Assembly (NCBI RefSeq): GCF_003815715.1
Contig: NZ_CP033922.1
Span: forward strand, 2,014,001-2,078,000
DNA from: Chryseobacterium sp. G0162
GTDB taxonomy: Bacteria; Bacteroidota; Bacteroidia; Flavobacteriales; Weeksellaceae
DNA length: 64,000 bases
Reading direction: 5' to 3'
Both the position numbers and the translations under genes were made by a program. A model generated the notes under the pieces. It had not been told where the DNA came from. It saw only the letters and a list, made by a program, of their open reading frames with translations, and made no database searches. Each line of letters opens with the position of its first letter. Positions within the stretch are counted from its first letter, which is position 1. Positions 44,393-53,655 of the stretch are shown here, in pieces.

Positions 44393-47341
44393 TTAAAACG
44401 TTGCCTGAAGACCAAAAGTAATCGTTCTCATAGCCGGATATCTGTAATATGTGGTCCCGTCCAGTGCCTGTTCAGGATCCATTCCTTTATGTTTATAGAA
44501 AGTCAGAAGATTCTCTGCCTGAACATAAATTCTGAACTTCTTCAATCCAATTGTTTCAAAATAATCCGATGGTAATGTATATCCTAAGCTTACATTCTTA
44601 AGCCTTGCATACGTTCCTGAATAAAGAAACCTTGTAGAAACCGAAGTCCAGTTATTCGTTTTTGTACTTAAAGCCGGGACATCTGTATAAGGATTGTCAG
44701 GAGTCCATCTGTTTAGCATTTCCGTCCCCCATGCGCGTCCACCTAAGTTTCCACTGTGTAAGATTGAAGTATAATCTGTGTCCAGAATCTTCCCTCCAAT
44801 CTTGAATGTCAGTAATGCAGAAAAATCAAAACTCTTATAATTAATGCTCGTGCTGACTCCTCCGGTTAACTTAGGCAGAGCAGAACCTTGCAGCATTTTT
44901 GTAGCCTTGGCATATTCTGAAGTTGTTCCTTCCACCGGATTTCCATTAGCATCCTTTGTAATGGTTTTCCACAATGGTTTTCCATTACTTGGGTCTACTC
45001 CTACCCATTCCGGAATAAAGAAATCATATACAGATCCCCCTTCATTCAATTGTTTTGTTGTTCCTACCACAAGAGGACCTTTAGGCAATTTAGTTACCGT
45101 ATTGTTTAAGGTGCTCAGATTAATATCCACGTTCCATTGGAAGTCCGTATTTTTAATAGGCGTTGTGAATAATGAAAATTCAAAACCTGTATTCTTTATT
45201 GTTCCAATATTGGCCGGATAATCAGTGATCCCTAAAGACGGAGCAACCGGTACATTAAAGAGGAGGTCTTTACTTTTTCTTTCAAAATATTCTACGTTTC
45301 CTTTAATTCTGTTATTAAGAATGGCAAACTCAAGTCCTACATTCAAATTAAGATTGGTTTCCCATTTCAGATTAGGAGTTCCTACTTTCTCCAACGTTTT
45401 TCCAGGCTCACCAGCTAGAGGTGAGTCCCTGTATAATTCCTGATAAGCATAATAAAGGCTCTGTCCATTGGGCCTTAATAATTTATCATTCCCCTGTCCT
45501 CCATAACTTGCACGTAATGTCAACTGATTGAAGAAATTTAGATTTTTAATAAATTCTTCATTTGAAAGTTTCCATGAACCTCCTACAGACCAGAATGTCC
45601 CCCATCTGTTATCTTTTGAAAATCTTGAAGAACTATCAGCTCTTGTAGATGCAGATAAGAAATATTTATTATCAAAATCATACTCCACCTTTCCAAGGAA
45701 ACTCAACAAGCTTAATTTATCACTATTCCCTCCAAAATCCACTAACAGAGAGGCTGCATCAGGCTCATAGTAGTTAGGTAATGAGAAACCCTGTCTGCTA
45801 CCGGAAATAATTTGGTAATCATATTTATAAAATTCATGACCTCCCAATACATTAATATGATGTTTTCCAAACCTCTTATCATAAGTCAGAATATTACTGG
45901 TCGTATAGGAAAGTGTTCTGCTATTCGCTTTTCTTACAGATCCTCCGGTCTCCTTTCCTTGTCCAAGAAGCGGATTGGTATAAAAATGCTCATTAAAGCT
46001 AACAAGATCAACAGAAAAACTCGTTCTAAACTTCAGCTCCGGAAGAAATGTAAACTCCATAAATCCTTTCCCTGAAAAATTATCGATCTTATTTTCATTT
46101 TTATCCAATGGTAAACTTGCCGCTAAATTTTGATTCTGAAGTGCCGCAGTAGGTCTGTATCTTCCAAAATCATAAATCTTGTTCCCTTCCGCATCCACTA
46201 CATAAGATCCATCCGGATTTCTTTCATAATAAGGATAAAAAGACGGAATTGCCCTTGCCGCCTGAATAATATTACTCGCCTTAGAATCTGAAGAACTTGG
46301 AGCCTGCTGAATACTGTTCGTGTAACTTAAGTTCGCTCCAACATTCAACCATTTTTTAACTTCAGAATTTATTTTTAATCTCGTACTGTATCTTTTAAAC
46401 CCAGATTCAATAGCCATTCCTTTATCATCTAGATAACCTAATGAAAAGAAATAATTACTTTTTTCATTTCCCCCGCTGATGTCTAGATCAACCTGATTTC
46501 TGGAAGCAACTCTTTGAAGAACATCTCTCCAGTCATCATTCCATAAAGCTCTCGCCCCCGGTAATAATTTCCCGTCTGTTCCCACTGGTTTTGGATAATT
46601 AGCTCCATAAGGATTAATTGATAATCCGGTACCAGATACAATATTGTCTGTTGCCATCTGTGCTGCCTGTTGTGCAGAAATCTGACCGGATTGGTATCCG
46701 TTTCTCATTGCCTCCCAATACAATTGGAAATATTGATCCGTAGTGACCTGCTCATAATCTTTTACCGCTCTGCCTGAAAACCCCTGGCTGATGTTAAGGT
46801 TTACCCTGGCTTCTCCTTTTTTACCGGATTTTGTGGTAATGATAATAATTCCGTTCGCTCCTCTTGAACCATACAAAGCACTTGCCGTAGCATCTTTTAA
46901 AACACTGATGGATTCTATATCATTAGGACTGATCGCATTGATGTTTCCGTCAAAAGGAATCCCATCCACAACGTATAAAGGCTCACTGGAAGCACTAACC
47001 GAACCTACCCCTCTGATCCTGATCGTAGAAGTAGCTCCAGGCTGTCCTGATGCACCGGTAACCTGAATTCCGGGAACCTGTCCTTCCAATGCTTTGGTAA
47101 TGTTGGTCACAGGTCTGTTATTGATTTTATCACTGGAAATTGTTGCTACGGAACCGGTGTAGCTATTTCTTTTTGCTTTTCCGTAAGCCACCACAACCAC
47201 TTCATCAATTTCCTTTTCTTTAAGAGTATCCTTTTTCGGTTTGGAATTTTGCCCGCTTACACTTACAATTCCTAAGAAAAATACAGCAACGGGTGGAATC
47301 CAAATTTTAGAATTAAATAGATTTTTATTAATCATAATCAA
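44393..47341 (-). CDS. SusC/RagA family TonB-dependent outer-membrane transporter
   Basis: 982 residues starting at 47341 (or the ATG two codons later). After a signal sequence (IVSVSGQ) the chain goes straight into the TonB box/plug (KEIDEVVVVAYGKAKRNSYTGSVATI) without the usual N-terminal carboxypeptidase-like extension. The plug shows PGIQVTGASGQPGATSTIRIRG and LYVVDGIPFDG, typical SusC signatures. The barrel ends MRTITFGLQATF. It pairs with SusD downstream. A strong promoter, SAM-I-like aptamer and terminator-like hairpin precede it, so expression should fall when S-adenosylmethionine is high. The import substrate is inferred to be methionine-related. Confidence 0.93.
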   Translation of the reverse strand: MIMINKNLFNSKIWIPPVAVFFLGIVSVSGQNSKPKKDTLKEKEIDEVVVVAYGKAKRNSYTGSVATISSDKINNRPVTNITKALEGQVPGIQVTGASGQPGATSTIRIRGVGSVSASSEPLYVVDGIPFDGNINAISPNDIESISVLKDATASALYGSRGANGIIIITTKSGKKGEARVNLNISQGFSGRAVKDYEQVTTDQYFQLYWEAMRNGYQSGQISAQQAAQMATDNIVSGTGLSINPYGANYPKPVGTDGKLLPGARALWNDDWRDVLQRVASRNQVDLDISGGNEKSNYFFSLGYLDDKGMAIESGFKRYSTRLKINSEVKKWLNVGANLSYTNSIQQAPSSSDSKASNIIQAARAIPSFYPYYERNPDGSYVVDAEGNKIYDFGRYRPTAALQNQNLAASLPLDKNENKIDNFSGKGFMEFTFLPELKFRTSFSVDLVSFNEHFYTNPLLGQGKETGGSVRKANSRTLSYTTSNILTYDKRFGKHHINVLGGHEFYKYDYQIISGSRQGFSLPNYYEPDAASLLVDFGGNSDKLSLLSFLGKVEYDFDNKYFLSASTRADSSSRFSKDNRWGTFWSVGGSWKLSNEEFIKNLNFFNQLTLRASYGGQGNDKLLRPNGQSLYYAYQELYRDSPLAGEPGKTLEKVGTPNLKWETNLNLNVGLEFAILNNRIKGNVEYFERKSKDLLFNVPVAPSLGITDYPANIGTIKNTGFEFSLFTTPIKNTDFQWNVDINLSTLNNTVTKLPKGPLVVGTTKQLNEGGSVYDFFIPEWVGVDPSNGKPLWKTITKDANGNPVEGTTSEYAKATKMLQGSALPKLTGGVSTSINYKSFDFSALLTFKIGGKILDTDYTSILHSGNLGGRAWGTEMLNRWTPDNPYTDVPALSTKTNNWTSVSTRFLYSGTYARLKNVSLGYTLPSDYFETIGLKKFRIYVQAENLLTFYKHKGMDPEQALDGTTYYRYPAMRTITFGLQATF

Positions 47342-47367
47342 TTTTATTTACCATATATTAAAATTTT

Positions 47368-47395
47368 GCCCTTTACTGAAAAAACAGCAAAGGGC
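47368..47395 (-). terminator. Hairpin between SAM-I-like aptamer and susC
   Basis: On the minus strand GCCCTTTGCTG, loop TTTTTT, CAGTAAAGGGC (one G-U pair), followed by AAAATTTT. It lies 25 bases after the aptamer and 27 before the susC ATG, a plausible expression platform; whether it terminates or sequesters is not clear. Confidence 0.6.
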
Positions 47396-47419
47396 ATCGA
47401 TAAATACGATAAACCAAAT

Positions 47420-47514
47420 GCTTATTTTTCCTTTAAAGGCTGAATGTAACACCTTACATAACGCAGGTTGTCAAGACTTCGTAGGGTCAGTTCCCTCCAT
47501 CTTTCTTTATAAGC
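47420..47514 (-). promoter_or_regulatory. SAM-I (S-box) riboswitch
   Basis: On the minus strand: P1 GCTTAT at the 5' end paired with ATAAGC at the 3' end, then AAGAAAGATGGAGGGA, TGACCC, GAAGTC, GACAACC and GGTGTTACATTC, in the order of the S-box consensus (CTTATCAAGAG..GGAGGGA..GGCCC..GAA..GGCAACC..GGTGCTAA). The second base-paired arm differs from the commonest consensus but keeps its layout. It is 79 bases upstream of susC. Confidence 0.82.
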
Positions 47515-47531
47515 CGATCGAAATATGGTTG

Positions 47532-47562
47532 CAAATCTATAAACTTTTAGTCTACAAAACAA
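47532..47562 (-). promoter_or_regulatory. Promoter for the SAM-I / SusCD unit
   Basis: Minus strand TTG (rc of 47560-47562), 20-base spacer, TAGATTTG (rc of 47532-47539). Transcription would start near 47525, about 10 bases before the aptamer. Confidence 0.65.
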
Positions 47563-47776
47563 GTAGACTTATAAAATTTTCATGATAATTTTTCAAAATT
47601 TATTATAATATTTTATTAATACCCACCACTATAAGACCTTAAATAAATTATCATTTTAATAAATATGATAAATATCATTAAATTGTATTTAATGATAAAA
47701 CCATCTCATAATATCAAAAAAATGGTGCCTAAGCACCATTAAATTAAAATCTCTAAAAACCGTTTTAAATGTAAAA
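47563..47776. other. AT-rich intergenic region upstream of susC
   Basis: Beyond the promoter the sequence is very AT-rich. It contains only the terminator at 47716-47740 belonging to the next gene. No ORF, repeat or further regulatory element is supported. Confidence 0.4.
47716..47740 (-). terminator. Terminator after the helix-turn-helix gene at 47777
   Basis: Perfect stem AATGGTGC / GCACCATT around TTAG, followed on the minus strand by a run of seven T. Confidence 0.8.
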
Positions 47777-48109
47777 TTATTGATTACATTCAAAACTTTT
47801 TTTCCACTTTGCTAAAGTATTTCTACTCATTTTAAATTGATTCGCCATTTGAGTATTATTATATCCATGGTCTTTTTGAAAATTTAAAATTTTTATAATA
47901 GCAGACTTATCATAAGACTTATGTCTTTGATTAAATTTTTCTGTTTCAATTCCTTCTAATCCGAAGACAATTTCATTAAGCTTAAGAACATCCAATGCCG
48001 TCAATCTTTTTTTTTGTAAAATAGGCGCACATATTTCAAGCTTTTGAGGATGCTTCATGGCAATGATATCGGTATAAATTCTTATATAATCAGGACCTTG
48101 TTCTATCAT
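47777..48109 (-). CDS. Transposase-like helix-turn-helix protein (copy 1)
   Basis: 110 residues. The C-terminal 50 residues read as an HTH of the IS3-OrfA/InsE kind (SAIIKILNFQKDHGYNNTQMANQFKMSRNTLAKWKK). The N-terminal part (IRIYTDIIAMKHP) resembles the middle of the next gene, so the two are likely paralogues. There is no integrase domain and no inverted repeats were seen, so it is unlikely to be an active insertion sequence. I suggest a domesticated DNA-binding protein. The target is unknown. Confidence 0.6.
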   Translation of the reverse strand: MIEQGPDYIRIYTDIIAMKHPQKLEICAPILQKKRLTALDVLKLNEIVFGLEGIETEKFNQRHKSYDKSAIIKILNFQKDHGYNNTQMANQFKMSRNTLAKWKKSFECNQ

Positions 48110-48187
48110 ATATTCAATGTTTTTAATTTAATATTTCAGTGCATGAGCCAACCATTTATTTTCTAACTATCAAAATGAAAAACCTAT

Positions 48188-48625
48188 TTAAGATTTATCA
48201 TACTTACTAGCCCATTTATAAAGTGTAGTTTTAGGAATCTTGTATTCCTCTATTACCTGTTGTTTTGTTTTCTGTCCGGTACTGATAAGCTCCAAAACAA
48301 AATCTATTACTTCTTTAGTATATACATTCTTCCGAAACTGCGGAAGAGAAGAACCCTTTTTGGGACTAACTGTATTATATCCCATATTGGCTTGCGGTGC
48401 AAATATGATGATATGCTGGGTATAGATTCTAAAGAAATCATATTCTAAAAGCTTACTCCATCTCAACAGAACTTCCGTATCCAGACTTTTTTGCATAAAC
48501 ATTTCGTACACTTCATCATCTGTAATATTAAGAAAGTTGCAAACCCGAATCATTGAAATTCCCAAGCTCTCATATCTTTCCTTAATACACGCTCCTATAT
48601 GAATGTTTTTAAAATCAAATACCAT
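48188..48625 (-). CDS. Transposase-like helix-turn-helix protein (copy 2)
   Basis: 145 residues. The N-terminal domain (VFDFKNIHIGACIKERYES, then ICNFLNI-type helix) looks like an Xre-type fold, and the C-terminal part is a second HTH (VLELISTGQKTKQQVIEEYKI, PKTTLYKWASKYDK). It shares FFRIYTQHIIIFAP-like sequence with the preceding protein. Proteins like this are frequent in Chryseobacterium-type genomes. There is no transposase catalytic domain. Possibly a regulator; function unknown. Confidence 0.6.
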   Translation of the reverse strand: MVFDFKNIHIGACIKERYESLGISMIRVCNFLNITDDEVYEMFMQKSLDTEVLLRWSKLLEYDFFRIYTQHIIIFAPQANMGYNTVSPKKGSSLPQFRKNVYTKEVIDFVLELISTGQKTKQQVIEEYKIPKTTLYKWASKYDKS

Positions 48626-48756
48626 TATTTAAAAATTACATATTGATAAATTAAAAAATCAGGCAGAATTAAGATTCATCATCAAAATATGGAAATTAGC
48701 AAGATGAAAAAATCACAATTATAACTGGACGTTCTACCTGATATTCTTTATTTCAT

Positions 48757-48987
48757 TCAGTCCCAAAAATAATATCTTTTTATGTATGACTGCTTTACAA
48801 CATCATCTTCAAAGACAAGGAGAAGGCATCTGCGGCTTTCAAACATCTTTTGAGGCACAGCATAGCTCCAAATCTCTGAATGCCAATAGTTAAAACCATG
48901 TCCTAACATTGAGACGATTTCCTCTTTACTCTTATTAAGAAAAATCTCCGGCTTAATCAGCTGTAAATCCTTATATAAATACTTCAT
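48757..48987 (-). CDS. Small protein of unknown function
   Basis: 76 residues from the ATG at 48987 (an ATG four codons earlier is also possible). The pattern SKEEIVSMLGHGFNYWHSEIWSYAV recalls the small BamE/SmpA fold (helix, then G and a Tyr/Trp strand), but no signal peptide is present. Hypothetical. It lies next to the decayed secreted-protein gene. Confidence 0.5.
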   Translation of the reverse strand: MKYLYKDLQLIKPEIFLNKSKEEIVSMLGHGFNYWHSEIWSYAVPQKMFESRRCLLLVFEDDVVKQSYIKRYYFWD

Positions 48988-49017
48988 TATATAGTGCATG
49001 TTATTAAATCAAACTAA

Positions 49018-49421
49018 GAAATCATTCCGTCTATCCATCTTCAGGATATTACCTCCTCCTATTGTTGCATAACATGACTGTTCTCCAATATTTAGTTGGG
49101 AAGATGGTAGTAGTAGGATTGGTAATTATAGGTATACTGACACCGTATACCTCAATGTGCCCTCTCCAGAATTAAAATTCCCTGAAGAAAGAGTTGCTGT
49201 AAGCCCATTCACGGTCCTATGGATTGTGTAGGATAAGTTCCACCACTTTCTCCCAGATAAGGAACATTCATGGTTCCCATATAAGGAGTCCCGGCATTAT
49301 TAATCCCTACGTGGGAAAATGATACTTCAGAAACAACAACCATTAGTAAATGTATTTTTATTTTAGTTAAAAAATTGATAAGGTATTTCTTAGAGACTCC
49401 ATAAGTATTAAAAATCATCAT
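49018..49421 (-). pseudogene. Decayed secreted-protein gene (module copy 1)
   Basis: The first 70 codons (49209-49421) still encode a leader and VGINNAGTPYMGTMNVPY, matching the N-terminal family motif. The frame then shifts. Further matches appear in other frames on the same strand: GLTATLSSGNFNSGEGTLRY and GEQSCYATIG, which correspond to the Ig-like region ending GQSCSF in the intact relative at 12466-13818. The rest of the gene is gone. It stands divergent to the AraC-type gene at 49855, the same arrangement as at 52978/53656. Confidence 0.65.
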
Positions 49422-49854
49422 TTGTGTTTTTATTTATTGAATGACATTTGTGTTGTTAATTATTGATTTTTGCATTTCATAAAGGATTGATTAGTTTATC
49501 TTAATTTCTAAATCATAATTATTTTTTAGCATAATAGTTTACTTGTTAAAAATAACCTCAAAACCACTTTTCTTTTCTTTATTTAAATTTTTGTCATAAA
49601 TTCGAAAAATATATGTGAAAGAAAAATTCATAAAAACTATTATAATAACCTAAGATTAAAAATTCATTTATAATCAATCATTTTTGATTTTGTAACAAGC
49701 TTTTTGCAAAGTTATTCCTCAAGAAGATTCAAAAAAAATCAACTATAAATGATAATCTAGAAATTGACTTAACATTCATAAGGATCTTAAAGCCAAACAA
49801 TTAAAAGAATGATTTATTAGATTTCATTAACAATTATTATAATATTTAATTTAA
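49422..49854. other. Divergent region upstream of the first AraC-type gene
   Basis: 433 AT-rich bases. The only recognisable element is the conserved block at 49705-49771 shared with two other modules (listed separately). No RNA gene or ORF is supported. Confidence 0.5.
49705..49771 (+). promoter_or_regulatory. Conserved module element, copy 1
   Basis: TGCAAAGTTATT, about 28 variable bases, then ATAAATGATAATCTAGAAATTGACTTA. The same blocks occur at 53496-53561 and 57438-57503, each before an AraC-type gene or remnant. Regulatory role inferred from conservation. Confidence 0.6.
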
Positions 49855-50838
49855 ATGTCCACATTGAAAATAAAAAAAGACCAGATACATAGGTTAAAAC
49901 TGGAACTGATGGATAGATATGTGATTCTTATGATTTCTATCTTAGGAGTCTACTCCATCATTTTTATTTTTTTTATACCCGACAAAATTCTATCCTGGTA
50001 TCTGCCGGCAGGGATCTTATTCTTAGGATCCGGTTATTCATTTGCACGAAAAAGATTTTCTCCCAACCTCATTGTAAATACTTATCTCATACTTGCCCCC
50101 ATATTCGGTTTTTATCTCATGCTTGCTTTTTGGGAAAATTCTGTAGCCAGCTTCTCATGGTTATTACCCATTCCTTTAGGAGCTTATATTTTTTTTTCTA
50201 AAAAAGGCACCATAAAGTATGTTGCCTATACTCTGATCATAATTATTACAGCCAGTATCACCGCTGACAATTTGAAATATGCCTTTCCAAAGCATACTCA
50301 AAGGGAGGTCATGTTTACAGACATCAATTTATTTATTTCAAATATTCTGGTCGTATCCTTATTGATTTATTACAAAGACAAAATCAAAAAGCAAGAAATA
50401 CTGGAACATGCAGATTCACCACCTCTCCCAAAGGCTAAACCTTATGAACCCAAAAGCGCAACAGACATTGCAGATATTGAGGGCATGGAAAAATTATTTG
50501 AAAGAATAGAAAAAGCCATGAACCAGGAAATGCTTTTTAAGGATGTTAAATTGAACCTTTCACGATTAAGCGTTGTTCTAGATGTCAACAGTTCTTATAT
50601 TTCTAAAGCAATTCGATATAAAGGACATTCTAATTTCAACATTTATCTCAATACCTATAGAATCAACTATGTAAAAAAACTTTTAGAAGAAATTGATTTT
50701 CAGAAAACCACTCTCATGTATGTCTATACTGAAGCAGGGTTTTCAAATCAATCTACATTCAATAGAGTTTTTAAACAAATTGAGGGAATCACTCCTTCAG
50801 AATATATTCAACAGAACTTAAAAATTGATGACAATTAG
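49855..50838 (+). CDS. Membrane-anchored AraC-family regulator (module copy 1)
   Basis: 327 residues. Residues about 20-185 contain six membrane segments (VILMISILGVYSIIFIFFIPD, and so on), followed by a Pro/Lys linker and an AraC-type DNA-binding domain (about 225-325; MLFKDVKLNLSRLSVVLDVNSSYISKAIRY, GFSNQSTFNRVFKQIEGITPSEYI). The arrangement suggests that the membrane domain senses an envelope signal and the C-terminus controls transcription from the membrane. The paralogue at 53656 is strongly similar. Its target is unknown; the neighbouring secreted-protein gene is the obvious candidate. Confidence 0.85.
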   Translation: MSTLKIKKDQIHRLKLELMDRYVILMISILGVYSIIFIFFIPDKILSWYLPAGILFLGSGYSFARKRFSPNLIVNTYLILAPIFGFYLMLAFWENSVASFSWLLPIPLGAYIFFSKKGTIKYVAYTLIIIITASITADNLKYAFPKHTQREVMFTDINLFISNILVVSLLIYYKDKIKKQEILEHADSPPLPKAKPYEPKSATDIADIEGMEKLFERIEKAMNQEMLFKDVKLNLSRLSVVLDVNSSYISKAIRYKGHSNFNIYLNTYRINYVKKLLEEIDFQKTTLMYVYTEAGFSNQSTFNRVFKQIEGITPSEYIQQNLKIDDN

Positions 50839-50892
50839 GATGTATAGTACAGTCCATTTCCCGTCAATTTTTTAAGAAAAATATTACATCAT

Positions 50893-50927
50893 AAAAAGGT
50901 GTTGTTTAAAAACAGCCACCTTTTTAC
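50893..50927 (+). terminator. Terminator after the first AraC-type gene
   Basis: AAAAAGGTG, a 15-base loop, CACCTTTTT. Bidirectional in appearance. Confidence 0.7.
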
Positions 50928-51038
50928 GGTCAGATTCTCAAAAATCATTATTTTTTCAGTATCAATTTAGTGATCTCTAAAAATAAATCTGAATTTAGAT
51001 CATTAAATCACCTATGTGCTTTTATATTTGAAAACAAA

Positions 51039-51983
51039 TTATAATCCCGTTTTATCCAAAGCATATGCAATTACATTATGAATAAATCTCTCCTGAGGAG
51101 TATCTATAGCTCCTGTTACAGATGCACGGAAAACTCCTTCATCCCAAAAGAAAATAGCCCTTCCATCCGCTCCTGCAATCCACCCTCCAGCATTATTTGT
51201 GGCCTCAGTAGCAAGAAGCCTTGCACCTGCAGGGAGTTGTGACATTAGTATTCTTCCAGCAGTATCAGCACCTGATAATGCAATATCTCTCACATCACCG
51301 AAAATACCATTATTTACAACATCATTTGTACTTCTCGCAATAACTGCACCACTACCCACAGTTCCGTTACCTCCAAAAGCCTGAAGCAATCCCGTTCCTA
51401 CATTTCTGTCAAATAGTAAAAGGGCAACACCACCCCGATCTACATACTCTTTAATCTTCGCAGCATCAGCAGCAGGTAAGTTAGACCCATTCCATCCTGT
51501 ACATATCATATCAAAGTTGGAAAGTAATTCATCAGCCGTCATGTTTGATAAAGTAGAGGTGATATTCGTAATCTGAATTCCGGAAACTTTATTATATGTT
51601 CCGGAAGTTCCATAATTATTGGTGTCAGTAAGTTGAGAATTAAAAGGCATCCCAGCAGGAACAGCCCACTGGGCCATACGCAAAACAGGTGGTCTTCCTT
51701 TCCTGTCAGACACACACCGTGACCATCCGTTTAATTTATAAAATCTAATACAATCCAGAGTGGAGTCATATATAATAGTCCCAACAGCAACATTACCTCC
51801 CTGAGGGTTAATAATATTATCCATATCTGAATTGGTAGGAATTACCAATCCGGAAGTATTGGTGACAGACTTATTAATATCTAAAGCACCTCTTGGCGTT
51901 GTTGTGTCTATGCCCATTTGTCCATACATCTTAAACAATGCACTGCACAAAACAACAATACTAAAAATAATTTTCTTTCTCAT
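51039..51983 (-). CDS. Secreted protein with amidotransferase-like domain (tandem copy A)
   Basis: 314 residues. Signal peptide ends LFKMYGQ. The N-terminal motif (GIDTTTPRGALDI, VAVGTIIYDST, the WSRC cysteine) leads to a flavodoxin-like domain (about residues 95-314): ELLSNFDMICTGW, AAKIKEYVDRGGVALLLFDR, GRAIFFWDEGVFRAS. No active-site Cys/His/Glu triad of glutamine amidotransferases is seen. It lacks the Ig-like region of the 12466 protein and has no T9SS domain. It lies 35 bases after its close paralogue at 52019 and is probably co-transcribed. Function unknown. Confidence 0.8.
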   Translation of the reverse strand: MRKKIIFSIVVLCSALFKMYGQMGIDTTTPRGALDINKSVTNTSGLVIPTNSDMDNIINPQGGNVAVGTIIYDSTLDCIRFYKLNGWSRCVSDRKGRPPVLRMAQWAVPAGMPFNSQLTDTNNYGTSGTYNKVSGIQITNITSTLSNMTADELLSNFDMICTGWNGSNLPAADAAKIKEYVDRGGVALLLFDRNVGTGLLQAFGGNGTVGSGAVIARSTNDVVNNGIFGDVRDIALSGADTAGRILMSQLPAGARLLATEATNNAGGWIAGADGRAIFFWDEGVFRASVTGAIDTPQERFIHNVIAYALDKTGL

Positions 51984-52018
51984 TACCTCTTGTTTTTTAA
52001 TTAAATATAGATGGCAGA

Positions 52019-52978
52019 TTATAATCCAACCCTATCTAAAGTGTATGCTATTACATTGTGCAAGAACTTCTCCTGAGGAGTATCTATTACAGTACCCGCT
52101 ACATCGGATGAACGAAAAACTCCTTCATCCCAGAAGAAAACAGCTCTTCCACCAGCTCCAGTAATCCACGCCCCTGCATTATTAGTAGCTTCATTAGCAA
52201 GTAGCTTACTGCCCGTCGGAAGTTGGGATATTTGTACCCTGCCTGCACTGGCTGCCCCTGTTAATGCTACATTTCTTGCATCTCCAAAAACACCATTATT
52301 AATATTGCTCGTTGTGCTATTCCCTGCAAGACCTCCCGTTGTTACATTACCAGTAACTCCAAAAGCTTGAAGTAATGCTGTTCCAATATTATTATCAAGC
52401 AATATGATAGCAACACCCCCTCTGTCTACATAACTTTTAATCTTGGCAGCATCAGCAGCACTCATATTAGAAAACCCTGTACAGATAATATCATAATTAG
52501 TCAGAAGGTCTTCAACGGTTGCATTTGCCAAAGTAGAGGTAATGTTAGTAAACTGAAATCCGGAAACATTTTTATATGTCCCGGATACACTATAATTATT
52601 AATATTATTTAACTGAGAATTAAAAGTAGTCAAACCTGAACTGCCAATAGCAAATGTTGACCAATAAGCAAAACGAACAGTCTCTGGTCTGTTGATCTTA
52701 TCAGACAAACATCGCGACCATCCATTTGATCTGTAAACCTTGATACAATCCTGAGTAGAGTCATACATCATTGTTGCAAGGGCAACATTTCCTCCCTGAG
52801 GATTAACAATATTATCAGTATCTGAATTAGTAGGAAGAACCAATCCAAAAGTATTTGTAGTAGGCTTATTGATATCTAAAGCACCTCTCGGCGTTACCGT
52901 ACCAATACCCACTTGCCCATATACCAGAAGTAGTGTACTACATAAGACCACAGCAGTCAAAATAATTTTTTTTTTCAT
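52019..52978 (-). CDS. Secreted protein with amidotransferase-like domain (tandem copy B)
   Basis: 319 residues, similar over its whole length to the gene at 51039 (well over half identical by eye): signal peptide to LLVYGQ, GIGTVTPRGALDI, YDSTQDC, WSRC, DLLTNYDIICTGF, IKSYVDRGGVAIILLDN, GRAVFFWDEGVFRSS. The two genes are a tandem duplication. The gene is divergent from the AraC-type gene at 53656, which probably controls it. Likely periplasmic or surface-located; function unknown. Confidence 0.82.
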   Translation of the reverse strand: MKKKIILTAVVLCSTLLLVYGQVGIGTVTPRGALDINKPTTNTFGLVLPTNSDTDNIVNPQGGNVALATMMYDSTQDCIKVYRSNGWSRCLSDKINRPETVRFAYWSTFAIGSSGLTTFNSQLNNINNYSVSGTYKNVSGFQFTNITSTLANATVEDLLTNYDIICTGFSNMSAADAAKIKSYVDRGGVAIILLDNNIGTALLQAFGVTGNVTTGGLAGNSTTSNINNGVFGDARNVALTGAASAGRVQISQLPTGSKLLANEATNNAGAWITGAGGRAVFFWDEGVFRSSDVAGTVIDTPQEKFLHNVIAYTLDRVGL

Positions 52979-53655
52979 TACTTTATATTTATTAATTATA
53001 ATACAATTGAGAGGAAATCATTGAAATACATCTGGCTATTATAACTTTAGCATCATCAAACCAATTCTCTTTGGTAGTAAATCTTCATTTCAAATCATCA
53101 ATAAGAAATATTATAAGTATCTTATAATTAAATTAAAACAACTACGCAGAATTAAACCCTGAAAAGGATTTATTATTCACCCAACTTTTAGCTAAAGTCC
53201 TATCCCATTTTAATAGAATTTACGCTGTCAATTCATCTTATAGTTTTTACTTTCTAACTACCAAAACAGTTAATATTAATTAAACGTCCAACAATAACTC
53301 CACAAAAAAGAATTATTATATGTTCATTAATTTTATATTTTTTCTATAATTTAGTAGACTTGATATATTTTCAATCCAAAGTTTGAGAAGCAAAATAATG
53401 TAACTAAATTGGATGAAAAAGAAATTTAATTTTAAGAAACTTCAAGGAATTAATGATAGAGTATTTTCATTATCTTCAACTTTTCAAAGTCCTGGTGCAA
53501 AGTTATTATTTACGATGCTAAAAAAAATTAAAGCATAAATGAAAATCTAGAAAATGACTTACAACAAACATATAACCAACTATAAAACAATAAATTAAAC
53601 AAACCCATTATGAAAAACTGATTACCTGTATAAAATAATTTAATAGCTTCATTAA
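52979..53655. other. Divergent region between secreted protein and second AraC-type gene
   Basis: 677 AT-rich bases. It holds the conserved module element (53496-53561) preceded by the longer shared stretch from about 53440 (atgatagagtattttcatta-type words), also found before the remnant at 57590. No ORF or RNA gene is supported. Confidence 0.5.
53496..53561 (+). promoter_or_regulatory. Conserved module element, copy 2
   Basis: TGCAAAGTTATT then, after about 27 bases, ATAAATGAAAATCTAGAAAATGACTTA. Nearly identical to copy 3 (57438-57503) and close to copy 1. Confidence 0.6.

Noticed and set aside
47777..48625. Intact insertion sequence
   Set aside because: HTH segments only; no DDE or integrase domain and no terminal inverted repeats seen.
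53398..53655. A short coding gene in the divergent region before the second AraC-type gene
   Set aside because: No frame longer than a few dozen codons; the similarity to the third module is at the DNA level and outside coding frames.
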